Shown: positions 52,695-60,947 of the stretch, piece by piece
Layout: every line of letters begins with the position of its first letter
Numbering within the stretch: the first letter of the stretch is position 1
DNA from: Cupriavidus basilensis
GTDB taxonomy: Bacteria; Pseudomonadota; Gammaproteobacteria; Burkholderiales; Burkholderiaceae
Reading direction: 5' to 3'
Length of the DNA stretch: 64,000 nucleotides
NCBI RefSeq assembly: GCF_008801925.2
Contig: NZ_CP062803.1
Location: forward strand, 2,170,001-2,234,000
Translations under genes and position numbers: made by a program
Notes under the pieces: model-generated
Databases searched by the model: none
The model's input: the letters and a program-made list of their open reading frames with translations, nothing else
What the model was told of the DNA's origin: nothing

Positions 52695-54326
52695 ATGGCA
52701 GGGATGGGAAATACAGATACCTGGTCGCTTGGCGAACAGGACACCGTGATCGCCGCGCTCGACCGTGCCGTGGCCGCGCATCCAGACCGTGTGCTGCTCG
52801 ATTTCTCGGGTGAACTGTACACCTATCGCGAAGTCGATCAACTTTCGACCCGGCTGGCGAACTCCCTGGCTGCCCTGGGCATCCAGCCCGGCCAGACCGT
52901 GGTCACCATGCTGGACAACAATATCGACGCCGTCGTCTCCTGGCTCGCAATCAACAAGCTGTGCGCGGTTAGCGTGCCGATCAACACGGCGCTGCGCGGA
53001 GAGTTCTTGCGCCACCAGATCGCCGATGCCAGCGCCCCACTGGTGATCTGCGAGGCGGACTATCTGGAACGCATCGGCGCGCTGGCGGCGCAACTGCCCG
53101 ACGTCAAACTGGTGCTGCAGCGCGGCGGTGCCGGCGCATCGTCTTGCGGCGGCCTGCAACTGGCGCCGCTGGACCTGCACCGTGGCACCGACGACACGCC
53201 GCTTGCGCGCAAGCCCAACCCGTGGGACCTGGCCTGTCTGATGTACACATCGGGCACTACGGGGCCGTCCAAGGGCTGCATGATCAGCTACAACTTCCAG
53301 TGCAACCTGGCGCGGCTGCAACTGCGTTCCGGGCCCGCCACTGCCGACGACATCACGATCACGCCGCTGCCGCTCTATCACCAGAACGCGCTGGTGGTGG
53401 GTATCATCTCGAACATCCTGGTCGGCGCGCGCGTCGCGTTCGTCCCGCGCTTCTCGGTGTCCAACTTCTGGCCTGAGGTGGAGCGCAGCGGCGCGACCAT
53501 CGCCTCGATCTTGGGCGGCATGGGCGGCCTGCTGGCCAACGCACCGGACAGTGACGCGGCCAAGCGCTGCTTTGGCCAGATCCACACCGTGCGCGGCAAC
53601 CCGTTCACCGAGGAAAGCAAGACCATCTGGCGCGAACGCTTCGGCGCCAAGCTGGTGGGCGGCAATGGCTACGGGCTGACCGAGGCTTGCGTGATCACCT
53701 CGCTGCCGGCGGGCGAATATGCCGCTCCCGGATCTTCCGGCAAGCGCGTGCCTGACTTCGACGTGCGCATCGTCGACGACCTGGACCGCGAGCTGCCGGC
53801 CAACACGCCGGGCGAGATCGTCTGCCGTCCGCTGCGCCCGGACATCATGTTCATGGGCTACTGGCGTCGTCCGGAAGAGACCCTGAAGCTGATGCGAAAC
53901 ATGTGGTTCCATACCGGCGATATTGGCAAGTTCGATGACGATGGCTACTTCTATTTCGTGGACCGGAAGAAGGACTACCTGCGCCGGCGCGGCGAGAACA
54001 TCTCTAGCTTCGAGATGGAAACCGCCTTCGCCGCCCATCCGGACATCGCGGAGGTCGCGGTCCACGCCGTGCCCTCCGACAAGGGCGAGGACGATGTGAA
54101 GATCACCGCCATCCTCAACCCGGGCTCCACCCTTACCGCCGAAGCCCTGTTCCACTGGGCCACGGACGCGGTTCCCTACTACGCGCTGCCGCGCTACATC
54201 GAGTTCCGCGACACCCTGCCCAAGAATCCGCAAGGCCGCATCCTCAAGTACCAGCTGCGCGACGAGGGCAAGACTGCGAATACTTGGGATCTGGAAGCCA
54301 CGGACATCAAGGTCGCCAAGCGGTAA
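52695..54326 (+). CDS. AMP-forming acyl-CoA ligase
   Basis: This 543-residue adenylate-forming enzyme has P-loop motif YTSGTTGPSKGC (about 179-190), GYGLTEAC in the A5 region, HTGDIGKFDDDGYFYFVDRKKDYLRRRGENI in the A7-A8 hinge, and the C-terminal catalytic Lys motif PKNPQGRILKYQL. It would activate a carboxylic acid with ATP and CoA, the entry step of beta-oxidation. It resembles the crotonobetaine/carnitine and cyclohexanecarboxylate ligases in overall pattern. It is divergent from the TetR gene and ends in a strong terminator. Confidence 0.93.
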   Translation: MAGMGNTDTWSLGEQDTVIAALDRAVAAHPDRVLLDFSGELYTYREVDQLSTRLANSLAALGIQPGQTVVTMLDNNIDAVVSWLAINKLCAVSVPINTALRGEFLRHQIADASAPLVICEADYLERIGALAAQLPDVKLVLQRGGAGASSCGGLQLAPLDLHRGTDDTPLARKPNPWDLACLMYTSGTTGPSKGCMISYNFQCNLARLQLRSGPATADDITITPLPLYHQNALVVGIISNILVGARVAFVPRFSVSNFWPEVERSGATIASILGGMGGLLANAPDSDAAKRCFGQIHTVRGNPFTEESKTIWRERFGAKLVGGNGYGLTEACVITSLPAGEYAAPGSSGKRVPDFDVRIVDDLDRELPANTPGEIVCRPLRPDIMFMGYWRRPEETLKLMRNMWFHTGDIGKFDDDGYFYFVDRKKDYLRRRGENISSFEMETAFAAHPDIAEVAVHAVPSDKGEDDVKITAILNPGSTLTAEALFHWATDAVPYYALPRYIEFRDTLPKNPQGRILKYQLRDEGKTANTWDLEATDIKVAKR

Positions 54327-54333
54327 GACCACA

Positions 54334-54357
54334 GGAAGGGCCCCTCTGGGCCCTTCC
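54334..54357. terminator. Bidirectional hairpin terminator
   Basis: GGAAGGGCCC and GGGCCCTTCC form a perfect 10-bp stem with CTCT loop, eight bases after the CoA ligase stop and 12 bases before the convergent SDR stop. No long T-run follows on either side. Confidence 0.65.
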
Positions 54358-54368
54358 ACTATTGCGGC

Positions 54369-55169
54369 TCAGTACTCACGCACTGGCACATGCGCCGGCC
54401 GCGAGTTGTATCCGGGAAGGTGCAACCCTCCATCCACATGCAAGGTCTCTCCGGTGATAAAGCGCGACATCTCGGACGCCAGGAACACCACCGCGGGCCC
54501 GATATCCTCCTCCGGCTCACCGCAACGGCCCAGCGGCCGCGCCGCCGCCGAGCGCTCTGCAAACCCCGGGTTCTCCGCGGCCAGCTTGAAGAAGGTCGCA
54601 CCCATCGCGGTCGGCGCAATCGCATTGACCGTGACGTTGAAGCGTCCCCACTCGGCGGCGGCGCTGCGCGTCAGCCCGACGATCCCGGATTTGGCGGTAT
54701 TGTAGTCGGCATGCAGCCACGCGCCGGTCTCGGTATCGATCGAGTAGAAGTTCACGATCCGCCCCCAGCAGCGATCCCGCATATGCGGCATGGCCGCGCG
54801 CATTGCCCACCACGTTGCCCACAGCGCCGAGGTCAGCGTCAGTTCCAGCATCTCGTCGGTCTTGTCTTCCAGCAGCACATTGGGCGTGGGAATAAAGGCG
54901 TTGTTCACCAGGATGTCCAGGCTGCCGAAGTGCTCGACTGTTTCCGCCACCGCGGCTTCGATTGACGCCTTGTTCGTCACATCGGTCCGGACAAAGCGCG
55001 CCCGGGCGCCCAGATCCTTCAACTCTTGCTCCACCTGCCTGCCGCTCGCCTCGTCGATTTCCGCAATCACCACCGCGGCGCCCTCGCGGGCAAAGGCGCG
55101 CGCCACGCCCTTGCCAATGCCGCCACCCGCCCCCGTGATGATCGCAACCCTGTCCTTGAGCAATGCCAT
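54369..55169 (-). CDS. SDR-family NAD(P)-dependent oxidoreductase
   Basis: This 266-residue classical SDR has TGAGGGIG (13-20), NNAF, catalytic Ser in NFYSIDTETGA, and Tyr/Lys in DYNTAKSG. It ends with a short extra tail after HVDGGLHLPGY. The catalytic set is intact, unlike the first SDR of the cluster. GGAGACTTCGAC precedes the ATG. It is a single-gene unit controlled by the spacer it shares with the DUF2889 gene. Confidence 0.92.
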   Translation of the reverse strand: MALLKDRVAIITGAGGGIGKGVARAFAREGAAVVIAEIDEASGRQVEQELKDLGARARFVRTDVTNKASIEAAVAETVEHFGSLDILVNNAFIPTPNVLLEDKTDEMLELTLTSALWATWWAMRAAMPHMRDRCWGRIVNFYSIDTETGAWLHADYNTAKSGIVGLTRSAAAEWGRFNVTVNAIAPTAMGATFFKLAAENPGFAERSAAARPLGRCGEPEEDIGPAVVFLASEMSRFITGETLHVDGGLHLPGYNSRPAHVPVREY

Positions 55170-55211
55170 GTCGAAGTCTCCTTATTTTTTGAACACAATT
55201 TGATATATCGT

Positions 55212-55232
55212 ACACTTTAAGCGGTAAAGTGT
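55212..55232. promoter_or_regulatory. Perfect palindrome between SDR and DUF2889 genes
   Basis: ACACTTTA-AGCGG-TAAAGTGT, a perfect 8-bp inverted repeat with a 5-base spacer (ACAC-N13-GTGT). It is 43 bases before the SDR ATG and 66 before the DUF2889 ATG. Just upstream, GAACACAATTTG is another half-like sequence (55191-55202). Confidence 0.6.
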
Positions 55233-55297
55233 CAGCATCCGGGTGCCTGAGACGGCTATGGTGCCCTTGTCTTGCCGCATTTTCGGGGGCTTTTTCC

Positions 55298-56047
55298 ATG
55301 TTTAGACGCCGCATCATCATTTGCAGCCAGCACGCGGGAACGCAAACCCGCGTGCGCGCCGCTCTGGAGGACGACTTCCATCATTTCCGGGTCGAGATAG
55401 CCAGTGCCGAAGGCCGCGTGACGCGCGTCGATGGCGCGGCACCCCGCCAGCCTTATACGCTGTGCGGCGATGCCGTTGCGCGGCTGGACTCGCTGCTAGG
55501 CATGCCGATCTCGCCCACCGCGCACGAGGTCACCCGCGTGACCGATCCCACGGAGCAATGCACACATCTGTTCGAGCTGGCGGGGCTGGCGATCGCGGCT
55601 GCCGCACGCGGCACTGCGCTGCGCCTGTACGATGTCGAGGTTCCGGTGCGGCAGAAGGGCCGCACTCGGCCCCGGCTATCGCGGGATGGTGCCGCGTTGC
55701 TAGCGTGGGAGGTACTGGGCAGCGCTATCCAAGGGCCAATGCCCTACGCCGGCGTCGACCTGTATCAGGGCATGGCCCGCTGGGCCCTGACCGCGCTGTC
55801 CACGGATGAAGCCGAGGCGGCGCTGGTGCTACGCCGCGCTACCGTGATTTCGCTGGGACGCGGCATGCCGCTCGATGCGCAGGTCCACGCCAAGCCGAGC
55901 GGCAATTGCTACTCTCAGCAGCCCCGGCGCGCCAGTGAAGCCTTGCGCGTGATCGGATCCACGCTGGATTTCGCCTGCACGCCGGAGCGCTTGTGTGCGG
56001 ATGATCTCGGGTGGCTGAGCTTCAAGGAGTATGGCGATGGCTGCTAA
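55298..56047 (+). CDS. DUF2889-like protein
   Basis: This 249-residue protein resembles the DUF2889 family: FRRRIIICSQHAGTQTRVRAALEDDFHHFRVEI at the start (His and Arg conserved), then the (T/A)Y(T/P)LCGDAVARLDSLLG segment and CTHLFELAGLAI. The middle lacks any enzyme motif I know. Members occur near aromatic, steroid and terpenoid catabolism genes in proteobacteria, but the function is not established to my knowledge. I start at ATG 55298 (GGGGG upstream); the longer frame begins at 55229. It is alone on its strand, facing the terminator of the Rieske genes. Confidence 0.75.
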   Translation: MFRRRIIICSQHAGTQTRVRAALEDDFHHFRVEIASAEGRVTRVDGAAPRQPYTLCGDAVARLDSLLGMPISPTAHEVTRVTDPTEQCTHLFELAGLAIAAAARGTALRLYDVEVPVRQKGRTRPRLSRDGAALLAWEVLGSAIQGPMPYAGVDLYQGMARWALTALSTDEAEAALVLRRATVISLGRGMPLDAQVHAKPSGNCYSQQPRRASEALRVIGSTLDFACTPERLCADDLGWLSFKEYGDGC

Positions 56048-56076
56048 GTCCAGCGCCGCCGCCTGAGCAGAAAAAT

Positions 56077-56093
56077 GCCCCCGAAACGGGGGC
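56077..56093 (-). terminator. Intrinsic terminator of the Rieske dioxygenase operon
   Basis: GCCCCCG and CGGGGGC form a 7-bp GC stem with a 3-base loop. On the minus strand a run of five Ts follows (56071-56075). It is 23 bases after the beta-subunit stop and may also stop the convergent DUF2889 transcript. Confidence 0.8.
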
Positions 56094-56115
56094 GTTGGCA
56101 CGTGGTCGATGCCGT

Positions 56116-56676
56116 CTACAAGAAGATCGCCAGGTTCGGCGTCCCCAACACTGCCTGATCCAGCAGGATCTCCCGCCGCGCCAGCTTGAACGTATCGCCG
56201 CTGCGCCGCAGCACATCGCGCCGCTCGCCGCTGATCAAATCGAACTCGTCGAAATTGAAGCGGCTGCGAGTAATCAGCAGATTGCTGCGCACGGCAAATT
56301 CGCCGGGATTGTCACCGGTGCGCACCGTCACGTTGGTCACCAGGCGGCGAGTACGCGAGGGCGGATCTTCCGCCCAGGCGCTCTTGGTCGCGGTCAGCCG
56401 CATGATGCGGCCCATGATCGAGCGGTAGTCGTCATGGTAGTGCTGCATGGTGCGAATCACCGTCGCTGCCTGCTGTGCCAGCGGCCGCGTCTGGCGCAAG
56501 GGCGCGGCATAGACCAGGTCCTCGGCCAGCGTGGCGACCCAGTCCTCCAGCCGGATCTCGTCCAGCATGGCGGCTTCTTCGTAGAGGAACTCCAACACTG
56601 CGTTATAGACCGGGGATCCGATCGGCACCCGCGCCGACAGCGTCGCCGGCGCAACTTCGTCTTTTACTTCACTCAT
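56116..56676 (-). CDS. Aromatic-ring-hydroxylating dioxygenase, small (beta) subunit
   Basis: This 186-residue protein has the NTF2-like beta-subunit fold. It begins with VYNAVLEFLYEEAAMLDEIRL and has LEDWVATLAEDLVYAAPLRQ, typical of BphE/NdoC-type subunits. It ends near DQAVLGTPNLAIFL, the conserved C-terminus of the family. It structurally supports the alpha3beta3 hexamer. AGGAGACAACGCC precedes the ATG 56676. The gene follows the alpha subunit by 54 bases and ends in a terminator. Confidence 0.92.
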   Translation of the reverse strand: MSEVKDEVAPATLSARVPIGSPVYNAVLEFLYEEAAMLDEIRLEDWVATLAEDLVYAAPLRQTRPLAQQAATVIRTMQHYHDDYRSIMGRIMRLTATKSAWAEDPPSRTRRLVTNVTVRTGDNPGEFAVRSNLLITRSRFNFDEFDLISGERRDVLRRSGDTFKLARREILLDQAVLGTPNLAIFL

Positions 56677-56730
56677 GGCGTTGTCTCCTAAATTGGCATC
56701 CGATGACAGCATCTGGCGGAAGCTGGCGGC

Positions 56731-58131
56731 CTATTGCTCCGCCATCATCAGCTCGCGCCAATGCAGCCACCAGTGCCACTGCGTATCGTCCTTGGTGAAG
56801 CCCTCGTTGACGATGCCGGGGCCTGGCCAGCCCTCGGGCTTGCCGGTCTCGTAGATCGCCTGGTACTTCATCGTCATGTGCTTGCCCATCGCGCCCTTGG
56901 CGGCCAGCGTCATATGCGGCCAGGTGTCGGAGTCGTCCTGCTCCACCATGCCCGAGGTGCCGAACATCTGAATCGTCTGCTTCAGCATGCGCTCGCGCAA
57001 TTCGGGCGGGGCGTCTTTCTCGGCGAAAATCCAGTTGACGAACTCGAGCTTGTCCGGACCCCGGGGCACGTAGGCGTGCATCGTGATGGAGCCGACCACC
57101 GTGCCGTCTGGCTGCGGGATGTAGAGGAAACCAAACAGCACATTGGGGAACATGCCACCCACCTGCGGCGGCATGCTGGTCTGCACCGCAAGCTGTTCCT
57201 CGCTCAGGTTCTTCCTCAGTTGGCTGACCATGTCCAGCGTCATGCCGGCCGGCGGCAGCGCATTCAGCTTTTCATCGATGCTCAGCTTGTCGGGATCCAG
57301 TCCGGTCAGGCGGCGGATCTTGCGGCCCAGGTCGATGCAACGCAGCGCATGGCCGTGCGGCGAGCTGATCTCCACGCCATACATCTCCGGGCTGAGATCA
57401 CCACCGCCGCCCTCGCCTTCGCCCTTCTTCGAGTAGGCGCCGACCTCGCCCAGCCAGCGGTGCAGGGTCAGCGTGTGATAGCCGTCGCCCGACGACTGCT
57501 CGCCGGCAGCCTTCCAGTTGGCGCGCACCACGAAGCGCTGGGGCGGCCCCAGGACTTCGATGCCGCGGTCGCTGCGCTTGAACAGCATGTCGTAATACCA
57601 CTTGGCATCGCCCAGGAATTCGTCGAAGGACGGACCGTTGATATTCCAGGTAGCGAAGATCAGCCCGCCGTAGAGCGCCACGCGGGCCCGTTTCAGGCCC
57701 AGTTCCTCCTTGCTTTTGATCTTCCCGTGCATGCACTCCTTCTCGACCGGCGCGCCCAGGAAGGCGCCGTTCGGGCGAAATGCCCAGCCGTGGTAGATGC
57801 AGGTGTGGATCTGGGTATTGCCCGCATCCAGCGTCGAGACACGCATGCCGCGGTGCGAACAGACGTTCAACAGCACGTTGACCTCGCCGGACTTGTCGCG
57901 CGTGACCAGCACCGAGTCCGAGCCCATGTCCCGGACGACAAAATCACCGGAATTGGGTATCTCCGAGTCGTGGCCGAGCAGCAGCCAGGTCTTGCCGAAG
58001 ATGCGCTCCATCTCCATCTCATAGAGCTCGGGGTCCGAAAGCGTGCGCATCTGCACTTCTCGGGTCTCGACGTTGACCAGGTCCGCGACCTTGGTCCCGT
58101 CAGCCAGTGTGGGACTGGTCTGAGTCAGCAT
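56731..58131 (-). CDS. Aromatic-ring-hydroxylating dioxygenase, large (alpha) subunit
   Basis: This 466-residue Rieske oxygenase has [2Fe-2S] ligands Cys91-His93 (CSH) and Cys111-His114 (CIYHGW). The mononuclear iron site has Asp217, His219 and His224 (GDGYHTLTLH), with the final Asp expected near residue 380. It inserts O2 into an aromatic ring to make a cis-dihydrodiol. The length and the Rieske spacing fit the group that contains diterpenoid and other large-substrate dioxygenases. Neither a ferredoxin nor a reductase gene is adjacent; the [3Fe-4S] ferredoxin at 27434 is the probable electron donor. AAGGAGACAAGC precedes the ATG. Confidence 0.95.
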   Translation of the reverse strand: MLTQTSPTLADGTKVADLVNVETREVQMRTLSDPELYEMEMERIFGKTWLLLGHDSEIPNSGDFVVRDMGSDSVLVTRDKSGEVNVLLNVCSHRGMRVSTLDAGNTQIHTCIYHGWAFRPNGAFLGAPVEKECMHGKIKSKEELGLKRARVALYGGLIFATWNINGPSFDEFLGDAKWYYDMLFKRSDRGIEVLGPPQRFVVRANWKAAGEQSSGDGYHTLTLHRWLGEVGAYSKKGEGEGGGGDLSPEMYGVEISSPHGHALRCIDLGRKIRRLTGLDPDKLSIDEKLNALPPAGMTLDMVSQLRKNLSEEQLAVQTSMPPQVGGMFPNVLFGFLYIPQPDGTVVGSITMHAYVPRGPDKLEFVNWIFAEKDAPPELRERMLKQTIQMFGTSGMVEQDDSDTWPHMTLAAKGAMGKHMTMKYQAIYETGKPEGWPGPGIVNEGFTKDDTQWHWWLHWRELMMAEQ

Positions 58132-58179
58132 GCTTGTCTCCTTAACTTTCCCTAGGGCGGGCTTGAATAGTAAATATAA

Positions 58180-58198
58180 ACACTTTTCAAAACTGTGT
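58180..58198. promoter_or_regulatory. ACAC-N11-GTGT operator before the Rieske dioxygenase
   Basis: ACAC-TTTTCAAAACT-GTGT lies 49 bases before the Rieske alpha ATG, flanked by ATAA and ACATAAAT. The inner TTTT/AAAA arms extend the symmetry. It is one of the two best members of the family, with the site at 63576. Confidence 0.65.
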
Positions 58199-58525
58199 AC
58201 ATAAATTACAGGATTCTTGCCGTAGCGCGCAAGCCCCTGGCGGACCGCGGCCACTCCAATTCAATGGGCCCGGGCGCCCGCAAAGCCGCGCGCAGCGCCG
58301 CGCTCCGGCGGCCCTCCTCCCTTTCTTCCGGATTAACCCTAGGCTTGCCTCACGCTTGCGCGCAAACGGATCCCCACACAACCAGGGGGCCAAGGCGGCA
58401 GAAAGCACCCTTTGTGTAAACAAGGATTGCCGTCACGTCTGCTCTTGAAAGCAGGGAAATCGCGCGGGGGTGGGGGGGAAAGCCTGAGCGGCCAGGACGC
58501 CGGGATCAATCCGGCCGGGTGGGGA

Positions 58526-58549
58526 CTGGCCGGCGCAAGCACCGGCCAG
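58526..58549 (-). terminator. Hairpin downstream of the solute-binding protein gene
   Basis: CTGGCCGG and CCGGCCAG form an 8-bp stem, extended inside by GC/GC pairs after one mismatch, about 33 bases past the stop of the binding protein. There is no clear T-run. Confidence 0.55.
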
Positions 58550-58581
58550 CTTATGCGGCGCTCAGCGCTGGCGAGGTCCGA

Positions 58582-59784
58582 TCACTTCCAAAGCGCGCAT
58601 TTGGACTCCGCCTTGGTCATGTACGCCTGCGCTCCGGGAATGGTGTTGACCAGCTTGTAGTAATCCCATGGCCCCTTGGACTCGGCCGGCGTCTTGACCT
58701 GCATCAGGTACATATCGTGCACCATCCGCCCGTCTGGCCGGATCGTGCCGCCCTTGGCAAAGAAGTCGTCGACCGGGGCAGCACGCATCTGCGCCATGAC
58801 CTTGTCCGCGTCGGTCGTGCCCACGGCCTTGACCGCCTTCAGATAGGTCAGCGCCGAGGAAGCATCGGCCGCCTGGAACATGGACGGCATCTTCTTCATC
58901 TTTTCGTAATAGCGCTTGGCCCACGCGCGCGATGCGGGGCTCTGGTCCCAGTACCAGCCGTCGGTCAGGTACATCCCCTGCGTGACATTCAGGCCCAGGG
59001 CATGGATATCGTTGATGAAGACCATCATCGCGGCCAGGGTCATGGTCTTGCCGATGCCGAACTCCCTGGCCGTCTTGATCGAGTTGATCAGGTCGCCGCC
59101 GCCGTTGGCCAGGCCCAGCACCTGCGCCTTGGAGGCCTGTGCCTGCATGAGGAAGGAGGAGAAGTCCGCGGCGGAGAGCGGATGCCTGACGGCTCCGAGC
59201 ACCTTGCCGCCATTGGCCTTGACCACGTCGGCCGTGTCTTTTTCCAGCGACGTGCCGAAGGCGTAGTCGACCGTCAGGAAATACCATGACTTGCCGCCTT
59301 GCCTGGTCACCGCGGCGCCGGTGCCGCGCGCCATGGCAGCAGTGTCATAGGCATACTGCACGGTGTACGGATTGCACTCCTCGTTGGTCAGGCGCGTGGT
59401 GCCGGAGCCTGCGGAGATAAAGACTCTCTTCTTCTCTGCGGCCACCTTCGCCATGGCGAGGCTGGCCGCGGAATTGGAGCCGCCAATCAGCAGGTCCACC
59501 CCCTGCTGGTCGAACCATTCGCGCGCCTTGGCAGCCGCCACATCGGCCTTGTTCTGGTGATCCGCCGTCAGCAGCTCGATCTTGCGGCCCAGCACGCTGC
59601 CCCCGGCATCGGCAATCGCCAGCTTGATCGCCTCGGCGCCGCCCTGCCCGTCAAAATCCGCGTACACGCCGGACATGTCGGTGATGAAGCCAATGCGCAG
59701 TACATCATCCGCGCCCCAGGCGGGCGCGCTCAATCCCGCCGCGGCGACGAGCGATGCCGCGAGCCTTGCGATGCTTGATGCCAT
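58582..59784 (-). CDS. Periplasmic substrate-binding protein of a branched-chain/aromatic-acid ABC transporter
   Basis: This 400-residue protein is of the LivK/Peripla_BP_6 family. A signal peptide ends near APAWGA (residue ~25), followed by DDVLRIGFITDMSGVYADFDG (the family start), LLIGGSNSAASLAMAKVA and DYAFGTSLEKD in the second lobe. It would bind an amino acid, urea or aromatic acid in the periplasm. No permease or ATPase gene is present nearby, so it is an orphan here. It follows the 3-hydroxyisobutyrate-dehydrogenase-like gene by 187 bases. GCAAGGAGACAACACC precedes the ATG. Confidence 0.92.
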   Translation of the reverse strand: MASSIARLAASLVAAAGLSAPAWGADDVLRIGFITDMSGVYADFDGQGGAEAIKLAIADAGGSVLGRKIELLTADHQNKADVAAAKAREWFDQQGVDLLIGGSNSAASLAMAKVAAEKKRVFISAGSGTTRLTNEECNPYTVQYAYDTAAMARGTGAAVTRQGGKSWYFLTVDYAFGTSLEKDTADVVKANGGKVLGAVRHPLSAADFSSFLMQAQASKAQVLGLANGGGDLINSIKTAREFGIGKTMTLAAMMVFINDIHALGLNVTQGMYLTDGWYWDQSPASRAWAKRYYEKMKKMPSMFQAADASSALTYLKAVKAVGTTDADKVMAQMRAAPVDDFFAKGGTIRPDGRMVHDMYLMQVKTPAESKGPWDYYKLVNTIPGAQAYMTKAESKCALWK

Positions 59785-59971
59785 GGTGTTGTCTCCTTGC
59801 TTATGGTTTGGGCCAGAGCAGCCCTTATGGCCGGCTCGGCGCTTGACCGCCATGCCGTAACTCGCCCCCGCCATGGCAACGACAACAGGCGCGGCGCGGC
59901 CGGCCCCATCCGAGCCGGCCGCCACCGCGCCCTGTTCCGTCTGCGGGAAGCCCTGCATGGAGCCGCGCCCG

Positions 59972-60886
59972 TCAGCCCGCCACCCAGCCCTTCGGCACCC
60001 GGGCGCGCTCGATCTTCGCCAGGTCGCAGATGGCATCGGCAATGCCCGAGAAGTCAACGCGGCCATACTCGCTCGCCCGCGCCAGGCTGAACGATTCATA
60101 GACCGCGGCGGCCACTGGCATCGGCACCTTGGATGCATGCGCCGCGCCGAGCACCAGCGACATATCCTTGTGCGCCAGGTCGATGGTGAATCCGGGGGTG
60201 GTGTCGCCAGCCAGTACCTTGTTGGGGAAGTTCATGTGCAGCTGGCCGTTGTTGGCCGAAGTGCCATAGAGCACCTGCAGGGTCTTGGTAATGTCCAGGC
60301 CGAAACGCTGCGACAGCGCCAGGGCTTCTGCATTGACCTGGCACAACGTTACCGCGACGTAGTTGTTGACCAGCTTGGTGCGCCCGCCCGTGCCGACGCC
60401 GCCGCAGTGATACACGGTAGTGCCCATCGCATCGAGCAGCGGCTTGACCCGCCCGAAATCCGCATCGCTGGCGCCGACCATGAACAGCGACTCGCCCCGG
60501 TCCGCGTGCTCGGCCAGCCTGCCGACCGGCGCGTCGACTACCGACAGGCCCTTCTCCAGCGCCGCGGCCTGCAGGCGGTCCGTCGCCAGCGGATCGATGG
60601 TGCTCATGTCCAGCAGCAGGCTGCCGGCGGCCGCGTTGGCAAAGAGGCCATCCGCGCCCAGCGCCACCTGCTCGACTTCCACCGAACTGGGCAGCATGGT
60701 GACCACGATGGCGCAGTCGCGCGCGACCTGGGCAACGCTCTCGCCCGCGCTGGCGCCAAGCGCCACCAGCTCGGCCACGGCCTCCCCGTTCAGGTCCATC
60801 ACCACCAGAGTGAAACCTTTCTTGCGCAGGTTTGCCGCCATGGGCTTGCCCATGCGGCCCAGCCCGATAAATCCGATCTTCTCCAT
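59972..60886 (-). CDS. 3-hydroxyisobutyrate-dehydrogenase-family NAD(P)-dependent oxidoreductase
   Basis: This 304-residue protein begins with the beta-hydroxyacid dehydrogenase motif IGFIGLGRMGKPMAANL (4-20). It has DAPVGR in the substrate-binding loop and the catalytic Lys in GGRTKLVNNYVA. It would oxidise a short hydroxy acid, for example 3-hydroxyisobutyrate or tartronate-semialdehyde-like compounds, to the semialdehyde. It follows the aldehyde dehydrogenase by 61 bases, so the pair probably works on hydroxyacid then semialdehyde. AGGACAGGAA lies before ATG 60886. Confidence 0.9.
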   Translation of the reverse strand: MEKIGFIGLGRMGKPMAANLRKKGFTLVVMDLNGEAVAELVALGASAGESVAQVARDCAIVVTMLPSSVEVEQVALGADGLFANAAAGSLLLDMSTIDPLATDRLQAAALEKGLSVVDAPVGRLAEHADRGESLFMVGASDADFGRVKPLLDAMGTTVYHCGGVGTGGRTKLVNNYVAVTLCQVNAEALALSQRFGLDITKTLQVLYGTSANNGQLHMNFPNKVLAGDTTPGFTIDLAHKDMSLVLGAAHASKVPMPVAAAVYESFSLARASEYGRVDFSGIADAICDLAKIERARVPKGWVAG

Positions 60887-60947
60887 TTCCTGTCCTTGTT
60901 GATTTGCGAAACGCGGCGAATGCGCCGGCCCTGGCCCAGTCGCCGAC

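Larger units (their letters stand above)
58132..58581. other. Spacer upstream of the Rieske operon
   Basis: These 450 bases lie between the Rieske alpha start and the 3' end of the solute-binding protein gene, both on the minus strand. They contain an ACAC-N11-GTGT operator at 58180 in an AT-rich stretch and a GC-rich hairpin near 58540, both listed. The remaining GC-rich part shows no gene that I can support. Confidence 0.5.
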
